A stretch of 64,000 nucleotides of DNA from UBA2031 sp037189985 (GTDB taxonomy: Bacteria; Pseudomonadota; Gammaproteobacteria; Pseudomonadales; Moraxellaceae), in assembly GCA_037189985.1 (NCBI GenBank), contig JBBCJX010000034.1, positions 124,001 through 188,000 of the forward strand, in the 5' to 3' direction. The notes below the pieces were generated by a model. It ran no database searches, was not told the origin of the DNA, and saw only the letters and a list, made by a program, of their open reading frames with translations. Of this stretch, positions 26,333-34,963 are shown piece by piece; positions within the stretch are counted from its first letter, which is position 1, and the number at the start of each line of letters is the position of its first letter. The translations under genes and the position numbers were made by a program.

Positions 26333-27106
26333 ATGAAGCCGATCAATATTCCTCTGGGCTCCCGTGTTTTCTCCCCACCCTGGTGGGCGTTGCTGTTGGC
26401 GCTGGTCGGCATGGCCTTCTTCTGCCGCCTGGGTTTCTGGCAACTGGGGCGGGCTGACGAGAAAGCCGTGATGACGCAGCGCTACGAGCAGCGCCTGCAT
26501 TTGCCGGCCCAGAGCCTGCCGGAACTGCTTGCCCGGGGTGAGGATGTGGAGGATTTTCCCCTTCACCTTGAGGGGCGTTATGACAATACAGGGCTGGTCT
26601 ATCTGGAGCAGATGCAGGGTCCCAAGGCCGGTTTCCATGTCTATACGCTTTTCATCCCGGCAGGCGCGCAGCCGGGTGCCGGGCAGGGAGTATTGGTAAA
26701 TCGCGGTTGGGTGCCGGCGGATGCGGACATGCAAAAGCTTCCTGCCGTCCCCCCGGCCATGGCAACAGGCATCACTGGCACGGTGGCAATGCCATCCCCC
26801 TATTTCACGGTCGGGGAGCCGGATTACACGCAAAAGCCCTTGCGTGTGGCCCGTCTGGAGATGCCACAAATCTCGGCAGCGCTTGGTGTACAATTGCGCC
26901 CCTTTTTCATGCGACTGGATGCCTCGGAACCGGACGGCTTTGTGCGCGACTGGACGCCGGGCGCCCGTCTTGGCATGCCGCCGGAAAAGCACAGGGCCTA
27001 CGCCTTCCAGTGGTTCAGTCTTGCATTGGCTGTCTTTGGGGTGCTTCTGGCCGTGAACCTGCAACGCCGCCATCAACCGGATAATGAAAGCCGACCCGAT
27101 GACTGA
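26333..27106 (+). CDS. SURF1 family cytochrome oxidase assembly protein
   Basis: Assists heme a insertion into subunit I. The 257-residue product has the SURF1 layout: a transmembrane helix near each end (about 17-36 and 224-245) around a periplasmic domain. Family wording includes 'FCRLGFWQLGRADEKAVM', 'GRYDNTGLVYLEQM', 'GVLVNRGWVPADADMQKLP' and the last helix preceded by 'HRAYAFQWFSLA'. It overlaps the next gene by up to 23 bases, indicating one transcript. Confidence 0.94.
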   Translation: MKPINIPLGSRVFSPPWWALLLALVGMAFFCRLGFWQLGRADEKAVMTQRYEQRLHLPAQSLPELLARGEDVEDFPLHLEGRYDNTGLVYLEQMQGPKAGFHVYTLFIPAGAQPGAGQGVLVNRGWVPADADMQKLPAVPPAMATGITGTVAMPSPYFTVGEPDYTQKPLRVARLEMPQISAALGVQLRPFFMRLDASEPDGFVRDWTPGARLGMPPEKHRAYAFQWFSLALAVFGVLLAVNLQRRHQPDNESRPDD

Positions 27107-27734
27107 AACCTCTCCCAACGCCCCCCAAACCGCCCGCAAGAACAAGATCCTGCTGCTCTTGCTGCTGGCTTCCTTCGTGATTCCTTTCGTGGCGGGGGAT
27201 CTTGCTTACCGGCTGGGCTGGTACAAGGGAGGGCAGACCAACCATGGCCAGCTCATTGATCCACCCGTGGCCTTTGCCGATCTCAAGGCCACGGATTCGT
27301 CAGCCACGCCGCTGGATGCAGGCCTTGTCGGCAAGGAGTGGTGGCTGGTGTACGTGCTGCCTGCAGACTGTGATCAGGCCTGCCGTAACCGTCTTTTCCA
27401 GATGCGTCAGGTCCGGGTGGCTCTGGGCAAGGAGTCTGACCGGGTGCGCCAGGTGCTGATCCAGACCGGTACACCCTCGGCAGAAACCGAGGCGTTGATT
27501 GCTGCAGAGTTTTCCGGCTTTGTACGGATACATGCCGAGGCCACAGTGCTGGATGAGGCTTTGCAGCGCTCCGGCCCGAAGGCGTCGGCAGCAGGCCGCC
27601 TGTATGTCATGGATCCCATGGGCTGGCTGATGCTGTCTTATGAGCCCGAGCCTGACGAGGCGGCTTCAGTCGTGAAGGCTGAAGACATTTTCAATGACCT
27701 GAAGAAACTGTTGAAGGCATCAAGAATTGGCTAA
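27084..27734 (+). CDS. Cytochrome oxidase-cluster membrane protein with Sco-like CxxxC motif
   Basis: Probable assembly factor of unknown exact role. One N-terminal transmembrane segment (about residues 22-38) is followed by a thioredoxin-like domain. 'WWLVYVLPADCDQAC' carries Cys96 and Cys100 in a CxxxC spacing like the Sco/SenC copper site. The 'RLYVMDPMGWLMLSY' segment matches the thioredoxin-fold strand after the Sco copper His, but that His is absent. A Met at 27099 is an alternative start. It overlaps SURF1 at its 5' end and ctaA at its 3' end, so it is co-translated with the heme A genes. Confidence 0.75.
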   Translation: MKADPMTETSPNAPQTARKNKILLLLLLASFVIPFVAGDLAYRLGWYKGGQTNHGQLIDPPVAFADLKATDSSATPLDAGLVGKEWWLVYVLPADCDQACRNRLFQMRQVRVALGKESDRVRQVLIQTGTPSAETEALIAAEFSGFVRIHAEATVLDEALQRSGPKASAAGRLYVMDPMGWLMLSYEPEPDEAASVVKAEDIFNDLKKLLKASRIG

Positions 27735-28818
27735 CCCGATTTCATCGTCGCGTCTCTGGCTGACGCGGCTGGCAGTCATCACCCTGCTTGTCACGGCAAC
27801 TGTCGTGGCCCTTGGTGCCTGGACGCGCCTGGAAGACGCTGGCCTCGGCTGTCCGGACTGGCCCACCTGCTATGGCTCCATCACGGTGCCCTTGTCTGAA
27901 AAGGCGATTGCCCGCGCGCAGGAGCTCTACCCGGACCAACCCTTCCTGGCGGCCAAGGCCTGGCCGGAGATGATTCATCGTCACTTTGCCAAGACCATTG
28001 GTCTTTTGTGCATTGCGATGGCAGGCATTGCGCTCTGGGCTGCGCGTCGTGAGCCGGGGCTGCCGGTAAAGCATGCGGTTTTCCTGTTGCTGCTGGTATG
28101 CCTGCAAGGTGCCTTCGGCGCCTGGACGGTCACCATGAAGCTGTTTCCTCCTGTGGTGACGGGGCATCTCTTGTTCGGCTTTGCGACGTTCACCACCATG
28201 CTGCTGCTGGTGTTGCGCTTGTCCCCCTTCCTGCGCTCCAGCGGCAATGTGGCTGTGCGTTGCCTGTTGCCGCTCACCGTGATCGCCGTGATCGTACTGG
28301 CTTTGCAGATTGCGCTGGGAGGCTGGACGGCCTCCAACTACGCCGCAACCATCTGTACCGGCCTGCCGGTCTGCCAGGACGGATGGACGCAGGTGCTGGA
28401 TGTCCGTGAGGCTTTCACCATCCATACCTATGCGGGGACGACCTACGAATTTGCACCGCACCTGGATGCGGCAGCCAAGGTCACCATCCATGTTGCCCAT
28501 CGCATCGGTGCCATGGTGACGACGGTGGTATTGCTCTTGCTGGCTGTTTTGCTATGGCGACAGCCCTCGCTGCGCTATCGCCGGTTTGCCACCTGGCTGT
28601 TTGCGGTGCTGTTGCTGCAGGTTGCTCTGGGTGTGTCCAACGTGGTTTTCCATCTGCCGCTGGCGGTTGCCGTGGCTCACAATTTCGTGGCGTTGCTGCT
28701 GTTGCAGGTACTGGTGGCACTCACCTTCAGCCTGACAGGGGAAACGGCACCGTCACAGGTCCGGACTGATGCACGTGCCGCGCATCGCCGGCCGCGAAGA
28801 GGACGTCGTCCATCATGA
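27727..28818 (+). CDS. ctaA: Heme A synthase (COX15/CtaA)
   Basis: Oxidises heme O to heme A. The 363-residue membrane protein has eight predicted helices in two repeats. Each repeat has a cysteine pair: 'GLGCPDWPTCYGS' (Cys42, Cys48) and 'CTGLPVCQDGW'. Heme-ligating histidines are in 'EMIHRHFAKTIG' and 'TIHVAHRIGAM'. The only suitable start is TTG at 27727, which overlaps the preceding stop; no upstream in-frame ATG gives a better fit. The C-terminus ends in an Arg-rich tail and overlaps ctaB by four bases. Confidence 0.94.
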   Translation: MANPISSSRLWLTRLAVITLLVTATVVALGAWTRLEDAGLGCPDWPTCYGSITVPLSEKAIARAQELYPDQPFLAAKAWPEMIHRHFAKTIGLLCIAMAGIALWAARREPGLPVKHAVFLLLLVCLQGAFGAWTVTMKLFPPVVTGHLLFGFATFTTMLLLVLRLSPFLRSSGNVAVRCLLPLTVIAVIVLALQIALGGWTASNYAATICTGLPVCQDGWTQVLDVREAFTIHTYAGTTYEFAPHLDAAAKVTIHVAHRIGAMVTTVVLLLLAVLLWRQPSLRYRRFATWLFAVLLLQVALGVSNVVFHLPLAVAVAHNFVALLLLQVLVALTFSLTGETAPSQVRTDARAAHRRPRRGRRPS

Positions 28819-29717
28819 ATACCTTGGTTGAAAATCAAGAGACAACCCCGCTCTGGCGCGCCTACTGGGAGCTGACCAAGCCGGGTGTCGTGGCCCTGCT
28901 CATGGTGACTGCCGTGATCGGCATGTTCCTGGCGACACCGGGTATGGTGCCGCTGCGTGTACTGATCCTGGGTTCGCTGGGTCTGGCGTTGTCCATGATG
29001 GCTTCGGCCGTGGTCAACCAGGTCATGGACCAGCGCATTGACGCCATCATGGCACGCACGCAGAAGCGTCCTCTGGTACAGGGGCGCGTGAACACGACGG
29101 CAGCGTTGTTCTTTGCCGCTGTGCTGTGCGTGCTCTCGCTGCTCATTCTGGATGTCTTCATCAATCGCCTGACTGCCGTGCTCACTTTCTTCGGCATTGT
29201 CGGTTATGCCTTCGTCTACACCCTCTGGCTCAAGCGTGCGACGCCCCAGAACATCGTGATCGGCGGTCTGGCCGGTGCCATCCCGCCGCTGCTGGGCTGG
29301 ACGGCCGTCACCGGACATGTGCATCCCCATGCACTGCTCTTGGTCCTCATCATTTTTGCCTGGACACCTCCGCACTTCTGGGCGCTGGCCATTCATCGCC
29401 GTGAGGAATACGCCAAGGCGGACATCCCCATGCTGCCGGTGACGCACGGGCTGGAGTTCACAAAGACATCAGTGCTGCTCTACACGGTAATTCTCCTGCT
29501 GACGGCCTTGCTGCCCTATCTCACCGGCATGAGCGGGCTGATCTATCTGGTGGGCTCCAGCGTGCTGGGCGGGATCTTCCTGCTGTATGCCATCAAGCTG
29601 AAGTTCCGTGATGATCCCCGGGTGCCCATGAAGACATTCGGCTACTCCATCACCTATCTCTTCCTGCTATTCATCCTGCTGCTGGTGGATCACTACTTTC
29701 CGCTTCACCTGGCCTGA
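28815..29717 (+). CDS. ctaB: Protoheme IX farnesyltransferase (heme O synthase)
   Basis: Converts heme B to heme O by adding a farnesyl group. The 300-residue UbiA-family protein has several transmembrane helices and the Asp-rich motif 'NQVMDQRIDAIMARTQKRPL' plus a second motif around 'RREEYAKADIPMLPVTHG'. The start ATG overlaps the ctaA stop (ATGA), so heme O and heme A synthesis are coupled. It closes the cox/heme A cluster; a Sco1 homolog is not seen in this window. Confidence 0.96.
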   Translation: MNTLVENQETTPLWRAYWELTKPGVVALLMVTAVIGMFLATPGMVPLRVLILGSLGLALSMMASAVVNQVMDQRIDAIMARTQKRPLVQGRVNTTAALFFAAVLCVLSLLILDVFINRLTAVLTFFGIVGYAFVYTLWLKRATPQNIVIGGLAGAIPPLLGWTAVTGHVHPHALLLVLIIFAWTPPHFWALAIHRREEYAKADIPMLPVTHGLEFTKTSVLLYTVILLLTALLPYLTGMSGLIYLVGSSVLGGIFLLYAIKLKFRDDPRVPMKTFGYSITYLFLLFILLLVDHYFPLHLA

Positions 29718-29723
29718 TCTCGG

Positions 29724-29758
29724 GCCGTGCCTTCCCCGGGAAAGGGGGGAGGTGCGGC
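29724..29758 (+). terminator. Imperfect hairpin after ctaB
   Basis: A GC-rich imperfect inverted repeat (CCTTCCCC against GGGGGGAGG, extended by GCCG/GCGGC) starts seven bases after the ctaB stop. There is no T-run, so termination is uncertain. Confidence 0.3.
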
Positions 29759-29901
29759 TGCTTCACCTGCCGCCGTTCGGCACTTCTTTGACCCCGTTAT
29801 CATTCAGAGGCAATCCCCGCTAGTGCGCTGGTGCATGCGCTGCTATGTTTTGGCCGCGCCTTCCCCGCTCTGGCGGAGGGCTGTGTTCAGGGAGAAGTCT
29901 C

Positions 29902-30489
29902 ATGGTGGGTTTGCTGCTGTTTCTGGGAGTGCTGGCGCTGGTGGTGCTTTATTTCATCGGCGTATTCAACAAGCTGGTGACCTTGCGCAACCATTTCAAG
30001 AACGCCTTTGCACAGATTGATGTGCAACTGCAGCGTCGTTACGAGCTCATCCCCAATCTGGTGGAGACGGCCAAGGCCTATCTCACGCACGAGAAAGAAA
30101 CCCTGACCAATGTGATTGCGGCACGCAACCAGGCTTTCGCGGCTGCCAAGGCGGCAGCGGGTGCGCCGGACAATGCCGGCCTTGTCGAAAAGCTCGGGCA
30201 GGCAGAGGGCCTGCTGGGGGCGTCGCTGGGGCGCTTGCTGGCGGTCTCGGAAAGCTATCCTGACCTCAAGGCCAACCAGACCATGCAGCAACTGATGGAA
30301 GAGCTGACTTCCACGGAAAACCGGGTGGGCTTTGCCCGGCAGGCATTCAACGATGCCGTCATGGCTTACAACATCATGCGCGAGAAGTTTCCCAACTTCT
30401 TTGTGGCCGGTGCCTTCGGTTTTCCGCAGGCAGCGCAACTCGAGATTTCGAGTGTCGAGGCCCGCCAGCCGGTCCAGGTAAAGTTCTGA
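29902..30489 (+). CDS. lemA: LemA family membrane protein
   Basis: The 195-residue product starts at ATG 29902 (AGGGAGAAG upstream) with a single N-terminal transmembrane helix 'LLLFLGVLALVVLYFIGVFN' and a coiled helical domain: 'FKNAFAQIDVQLQRRYELIP', 'NLVETAKAYLTHEKETL', 'LTSTENRVGFARQAFNDAV' and the ending 'NFFVAGAFGF'. LemA proteins are commonly encoded beside an M48 peptidase, as here (20 bases downstream). The molecular role is unclear; envelope proteostasis is inferred. Confidence 0.94.
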   Translation: MVGLLLFLGVLALVVLYFIGVFNKLVTLRNHFKNAFAQIDVQLQRRYELIPNLVETAKAYLTHEKETLTNVIAARNQAFAAAKAAAGAPDNAGLVEKLGQAEGLLGASLGRLLAVSESYPDLKANQTMQQLMEELTSTENRVGFARQAFNDAVMAYNIMREKFPNFFVAGAFGFPQAAQLEISSVEARQPVQVKF

Positions 30490-30508
30490 CCGCAAGGCTT
30501 GCCCATCC

Positions 30509-32452
30509 ATGAATTTTTTTGAACATCAGGCAAACGCCCGGCGCCAGACCGGGCGTTTGCTTGTGTATTTCATTACCGCCGTGGTGCTGACGGTGCTGGC
30601 CGTGGATGCCGGCATGTACGTGCTCGGCAGCTTCATGATGCGCAGCATGGAGGGCAACTGGTTCTGGCATGAATGGAGCCCGCAGGCGTTTGTCGGAACG
30701 CTTCTGGTGATTGTCGGGGGCAGCCTGATCGAATACCTGCACTTGCGGGGCGGTGGTCAGGCCGTGGCGGAAATGATGGGTGCGCGGCGTATCGATTTTT
30801 CGACGACTCATCCCCAAGAGCGCCAATTCATCAATGTGGTGGCAGAAATGTCCATCGCCTCTGGCGTGCCTTCCCCCATGCTCTATGTCATGGAGCGCGA
30901 GCAGGGTATCAATGCCTTTGTCGCCGGCCTGGCGCTGGACGATACCGTGATGGTGGTGACGCAAGGTGCTCTGGATGCGTTCACCCGTGACGAGCTGCAG
31001 GCAGTGGCTGGACATGAGTTCAGCCACATCCTGAACGGTGACATGCGCCTCAATGTCCGCCTCATGGCCCTCTTGGCCGGCATACTGACGCTGGGGCAGA
31101 TTGGTGGCTTCTTGGTGCGTGTGGCGGGCAGCAGTCGTAGTCGTTCAAGCAGCAACGGCCGTGGTGGTGTTCCCCACCTTTTCATCGTGGGCCTGATGCT
31201 GTGGCTGGTGGGCTCCATCGGGCTTTTTTTCGGGCGCCTGATCAAGGCTGCCATTTCCCGACAGCGCGAGTTCCTGGCAGATGCCTCCAGTGTGCAGTTC
31301 ACGCGCAACCCGGATGGACTGGCGGGTGCGCTCATCAAGATCAGGAACAATACGCAACGGTCCTGGTTGTCCAGCCTGCGTGCCGAATCCATGAGCCATA
31401 TGTGCTTCGGTGAAACCTTGCACTTCTCAAATCTCTTTGCCACGCATCCCCCGCTTGAAGAGCGCATACGTCTTCTGGGCAGGGATTATCTGGTGCGTGA
31501 CCGTGTACGCCAGCGTGAGCAGCAGGCGGAAAGCCAGACAGCCGCACAGGTAGCGCATGCACAGGGCAGGGTAGCGCCCGCGGCCCCAGCCGACTTGCCG
31601 CCGATCCCGTTTGAGCCGGTGTCCGGCGGTATCCCGGCGGGAGCAGCATTGGTGACGGCCATGACAGTGCCTGCACTGCTTGAGCGGGCCGGTACCGTCA
31701 ATCCGCAAGAGCTGGCATCAGCGCAGGCCTTGCATCGTCGTCTTCCTGCAGGTGTGCAGCAGGCCCTGCAGACCAGCACCGGTGCACAGTCCCTGCTGTA
31801 TGCTCTGGTGGCCCGACAAAGTGCCGCGACGCCCGGCGAGATGCAGGCATTCCTCCTTGAGCGTGAGCCCGCACTGGCGGAGCAGGTACAGCGTCTGACA
31901 CAAAGCCTTGACGGTCTGGATCTTTCCTTTGCCTTGCCACTGACCGAGCTGGCCATTCCGCGTCTGCATGTGCTGGCTCCGGAATTGCAGCGTGAGTTCC
32001 TGGCCAGACTGCAGGCATTTGCGGCGCTGGATCGTCGCTTGAGTACCTTCGAGTTCGCCTTGCTCATGCTGCTGCGCAAACAGTTGCATGCCGGACCAGA
32101 GCCCCGGGCGGTCAAGCTGGCGCAATGCATTCCCATGATTGCCGTGATGGTGGCCACGCTGCTGCGAACCGGGGGCATGGAAGGGGAGGCGCTGGATCGC
32201 AGTTATCAGCGCCTGATGCGTACGGTGTGCAGTGAGGTTCCTCCCTTGCCCGCACCCGGTTTTACACGCCTGTCGCAGATGGCCATGGGGCTGCAGGTAT
32301 TGGCTGGCCTCTCGGTGGCGGACCGGCGCAATGTGCTGGAGCTGGCGGCAACAGCCGTGCTTGCCGATGCCGAGATACGGCGTGATGAATACGAGTTGCT
32401 GCGTGTGATTGCGGCCTTGCTCGACTGCCCGATGCCTTTGCTCCAGGTCTGA
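30509..32452 (+). CDS. M48 family zinc metallopeptidase with long C-terminal extension
   Basis: Membrane protease of 647 residues. The N-terminal half has the HtpX/Ste24 layout: helices at about 15-42 and 61-80, then the zinc motif HEFSH (His169, Glu170, His173), two further helices near 183-203 and 225-250, and the third-ligand region 'RQREFLADASSVQFTRNP'. HtpX is about 290 residues, so about 330 are extra. The end 'ATAVLADAEIRRDEYELLRV' looks like a TerB-like helical domain. The gene is paired with lemA, the known long-form neighbour pattern. Likely substrates are misfolded membrane or periplasmic proteins (inference). Confidence 0.92.
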   Translation: MNFFEHQANARRQTGRLLVYFITAVVLTVLAVDAGMYVLGSFMMRSMEGNWFWHEWSPQAFVGTLLVIVGGSLIEYLHLRGGGQAVAEMMGARRIDFSTTHPQERQFINVVAEMSIASGVPSPMLYVMEREQGINAFVAGLALDDTVMVVTQGALDAFTRDELQAVAGHEFSHILNGDMRLNVRLMALLAGILTLGQIGGFLVRVAGSSRSRSSSNGRGGVPHLFIVGLMLWLVGSIGLFFGRLIKAAISRQREFLADASSVQFTRNPDGLAGALIKIRNNTQRSWLSSLRAESMSHMCFGETLHFSNLFATHPPLEERIRLLGRDYLVRDRVRQREQQAESQTAAQVAHAQGRVAPAAPADLPPIPFEPVSGGIPAGAALVTAMTVPALLERAGTVNPQELASAQALHRRLPAGVQQALQTSTGAQSLLYALVARQSAATPGEMQAFLLEREPALAEQVQRLTQSLDGLDLSFALPLTELAIPRLHVLAPELQREFLARLQAFAALDRRLSTFEFALLMLLRKQLHAGPEPRAVKLAQCIPMIAVMVATLLRTGGMEGEALDRSYQRLMRTVCSEVPPLPAPGFTRLSQMAMGLQVLAGLSVADRRNVLELAATAVLADAEIRRDEYELLRVIAALLDCPMPLLQV

Positions 32453-32529
32453 AAAAAAGCAGCAAATTGCCCTGCTTCGGTGCACTTTCCGGGCACTGAC
32501 CATGTGTGGAAAACCGCAGCTGGGGGCGA

Positions 32530-32558
32530 TTGCAAGGTGCTTGCAATCCGTGTCTAAT
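32530..32558 (+). promoter_or_regulatory. Candidate sigma-70 promoter of the cold-shock gene
   Basis: TTGCAA and TCTAAT lie exactly 17 bases apart, so transcription would start near 32565 and leave a leader of about 97 bases before the ATG at 32662. A second TTGCAA occurs at 32541. Long leaders are common for cspA-type genes. Confidence 0.55.
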
Positions 32559-32661
32559 CGTGGCGTTCCGTTGTAACTACTATCACGAACCGGATGTTCA
32601 TGCGGTCACTGTTGATGGGATGCTTCAGCGGCAGTTTGAATCGAGTTCGAGGTTTTGCAAC

Positions 32662-32874
32662 ATGTCCAATCGTGAACAGGGCACCGTCAAGTGGTTCAAC
32701 GATGCCAAGGGTTTCGGCTTTATCCAGCGTCCGGGTGGTGAAGATGTGTTTGTGCACTTCCGAGCCATTCGTGGTGATGGCCATCGCTCGCTGAAGGACG
32801 GCCAGAAGGTCGAATTCACCGTGGTGAAAGGCCAGAAGGGTTTCCAGGCCGAAGACGTCCAGGCAGTCGACTGA
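32662..32874 (+). CDS. Cold-shock protein (CspA family)
   Basis: Single-stranded nucleic-acid-binding protein of 70 residues, the standard length. Both RNA-binding motifs are present: RNP1 'KGFGFI' and RNP2 'DVFVHF'. The ATG at 32662 begins 'MSNREQGTVKWFNDAKGF'; the upstream in-frame extension is not conserved. A leader of about 97 bases and its own promoter and terminator indicate a monocistronic unit. About 47 of 66 residues match the C-terminal domain of the membrane protein at 34268-34885. Confidence 0.95.
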   Translation: MSNREQGTVKWFNDAKGFGFIQRPGGEDVFVHFRAIRGDGHRSLKDGQKVEFTVVKGQKGFQAEDVQAVD

Positions 32875-32883
32875 AGCGTCCCG

Positions 32884-32916
32884 CAAGGCCCCGCGTAAAA
32901 CCGGGGCCTTGTTTTA
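32884..32916 (+). terminator. Intrinsic terminator of the cold-shock gene
   Basis: CAAGGCCCCG and CGGGGCCTTG form a perfect 10-base-pair stem with an eight-base loop, followed by TTTTAT. It starts ten bases after the stop codon. Confidence 0.9.
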
Positions 32917-32985
32917 TCTGCGCCTTTTCTTGTCTGCCGCACATGATGTGTGCGGTGGCGCGTTTTTCCTTTAGCCTTCTTTTCT

Positions 32986-34128
32986 TCAGCGCTCTTGCCG
33001 GTAAGGCAGGACGCGGCTCGCCTCGGCAGCATAGTGCCGTATGCCCGCACTCTCCTCCCTGACAAAGTTCGCAACGGCTTTCCGGAATTCCGGATGGGCC
33101 AGCCAGTGCAGGGAGTATGTGATGACGGGTGCAAATCCTCGCAGCAGTTTGTGCTCTCCCTGCGTACCGGGATCGAAGTCGGTCAGGCCCGCTTCCATGC
33201 AGAATTCCATGCCCTGGTAGTAGCAGACCTCGAAGTGCAGGCCATCCGCGCGACGCAGGCTGCCCCAGTAACGGCCATAAAGTGTTTTGCCGTTGTGCAG
33301 GAACAGCGCGCTGGCCATCGGGCCATCATCATCCTCGGCCAGAACCAGCAGCAGTTGTTCCGGCATGTTCTTCGCCAACTGACGGAAAAAATCCCGGTTG
33401 AGGTAAGGGCGCTGGCCATGCTCAAGATAGGTGCGAACATAACACTCATGGAAAAAATCCCAGTGTGTCTCCGTGATGGCCGAGCCTGCCAGGCGCTGGC
33501 AGCGGACATTCTGTTCGGCCAGCAGGCGACGCTCGCGCTTCAGGTCCTTGCGCTTCTTGCTCGTCAGGGTGTCCAGAAAATCCGGGAAATCACGATAGCC
33601 CGGATTCTGCCAGTGGAAGCGGCAGCCTTCGCGCACGGCCAAGCCGACATTGCGTGCCGCCGGCAGCCAGCTTTCTTCCACGAAAAGGCCATGCCAGCCA
33701 GAGGCTGCTTCTTCCCTGCAGAAAGAAGGCAGGTCGGAGAACAGACGAGTGAGGCAATCTGCGTTGCTTGCTCCGGCCGCCAGCAGCAGTCGCGGGCCGG
33801 GCACCGGTGTGAAAGGGACTGCCGTGACCAGCTTGGGGTAGTAGGCCAGCCCATGACGTTGATAAGCATCAGCCCAGCTGTGATCAAAGACATATTCGCC
33901 CCGCGAATCCTGTTTGCGGTACAGCGGCAGCAGGGCTAGCGGCTGGCCGTCATTCCCCCTCAGCAGGCGATGGGCCGGTGACCAGCTACGGTCCGGGCCA
34001 ACGACACCCGACTCTTCCAGTGCTCCCAGAAAAGCGGGGTGCATGAAGGGATTGCGGGGATGACAGGAGGCCAGGAAGGACTCTGCTTCTGCCAGACAGG
34101 AAAGGGTGTGCCAAGTGCCGTCGGGCAT
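32986..34128 (-). CDS. COG3146/PF04339 GNAT-fold protein (FemAB-like)
   Basis: Function not established. The 380-residue product shows the family pattern 'FMHPAFLGALEESGVVGPD', 'YVFDHSWADAYQRHGLAYYP', 'KKRKDLKRERRLL' and 'YGRYWGSLRRADGLHFEVCYYQGMEFC' (in pieces), ending 'TQGEHKLLRGFAPVITYSLH'. The fold is related to FemX/FemA aminoacyltransferases, so attachment of an amino acid or acyl group is possible but unproven. It is monocistronic, convergent with the cold-shock gene and divergent from the membrane CSD gene. Confidence 0.86.
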   Translation of the reverse strand: MPDGTWHTLSCLAEAESFLASCHPRNPFMHPAFLGALEESGVVGPDRSWSPAHRLLRGNDGQPLALLPLYRKQDSRGEYVFDHSWADAYQRHGLAYYPKLVTAVPFTPVPGPRLLLAAGASNADCLTRLFSDLPSFCREEAASGWHGLFVEESWLPAARNVGLAVREGCRFHWQNPGYRDFPDFLDTLTSKKRKDLKRERRLLAEQNVRCQRLAGSAITETHWDFFHECYVRTYLEHGQRPYLNRDFFRQLAKNMPEQLLLVLAEDDDGPMASALFLHNGKTLYGRYWGSLRRADGLHFEVCYYQGMEFCMEAGLTDFDPGTQGEHKLLRGFAPVITYSLHWLAHPEFRKAVANFVREESAGIRHYAAEASRVLPYRQER

Positions 34129-34267
34129 GGGATAAGCCTAATGGAAACAAGTGCTTGAAATGCGTAAGCTTGGGCGGCTGTTTTTATGCGGTCAAGGGTA
34201 TGACCGCTTTCCACATATTTGCCGGCGTTTGTCCTGCCGGTGCTATGCCCGCACCCAAGGATTCATC

Positions 34268-34885
34268 ATGAAAAAGAAACACATCATCGTGCTGGCCTAT
34301 CTTCTGCTGGCACTGGGCTTTGTCATCAACGGCCTTTTCATGCTGCTGGTTCCCCAGCAGTGGTTTGAGGCCATGCCTCTCCCGCTGGGCAACCGTGAGC
34401 ATGTTCCTGCGTTTTTCATACAGTTGCTCGGCCTTGCCGACATTGCAGTGGCTTTTCTCCTCTTCTGGTGTGCACGCAACCTCAAGCGCCGCAAGCCGGT
34501 ACATTTCGCCCTGACATTCTTCGTGGTCGGGGTGGCGCTGGTGAATGCCATGGAAGTGGCCATGGCCGTGGTCATGCCTGACAATCTCTCGTTCTGGTTA
34601 CCGGTGATCCTGCTCGTTTTCCTGCCGGCTTTCGTCATGCTGGTCATGGCTCTGCCACCCATGCCGGTACGTGTGAAGGGGCCGCGCGAGCAGGGAAAAG
34701 TGAAGTGGTTCAACGCAACCAAAGGCTTCGGTTTCATCACCCGTGACCAGGGCGATGACGTGTTCGTTCACTACCGCTCCATTCGTGGCGAAGGGCACCG
34801 GACTTTGCGCGAGGGCCAGAAGGTCGAGTTTGTGGTGGTCAAGGGCGACAAGGGCCTGCAGGCCGAGGACATCCAGCCTTTGTAA
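34268..34885 (+). CDS. Four-helix membrane protein with C-terminal cold-shock domain
   Basis: Unusual architecture. The ATG at 34268 (AAGGA upstream) gives 205 residues. Four hydrophobic helices lie at about 5-27, 46-68, 77-102 and 107-129. After 'PPMPVRVKGPR' comes a complete cold-shock domain (141-205) with both RNA-binding motifs, 'KGFGFI' and 'DVFVHY'. The CSD is about 71 % identical by eye to the free cold-shock protein at 32662. The even helix number and Lys-rich N-terminus place both termini in the cytoplasm, so the domain could bind RNA at the membrane. Known CSD-DUF1294 proteins have the opposite order. Function inferred only. Confidence 0.85.
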   Translation: MKKKHIIVLAYLLLALGFVINGLFMLLVPQQWFEAMPLPLGNREHVPAFFIQLLGLADIAVAFLLFWCARNLKRRKPVHFALTFFVVGVALVNAMEVAMAVVMPDNLSFWLPVILLVFLPAFVMLVMALPPMPVRVKGPREQGKVKWFNATKGFGFITRDQGDDVFVHYRSIRGEGHRTLREGQKVEFVVVKGDKGLQAEDIQPL

Positions 34886-34963
34886 TGCCTGTGCTTCCGA
34901 TTGCATCGCCTCCTGGCCCTGGATGGCCGGGCAGCATCCGTTTTCCAGTTGAGTGAACCCGTC

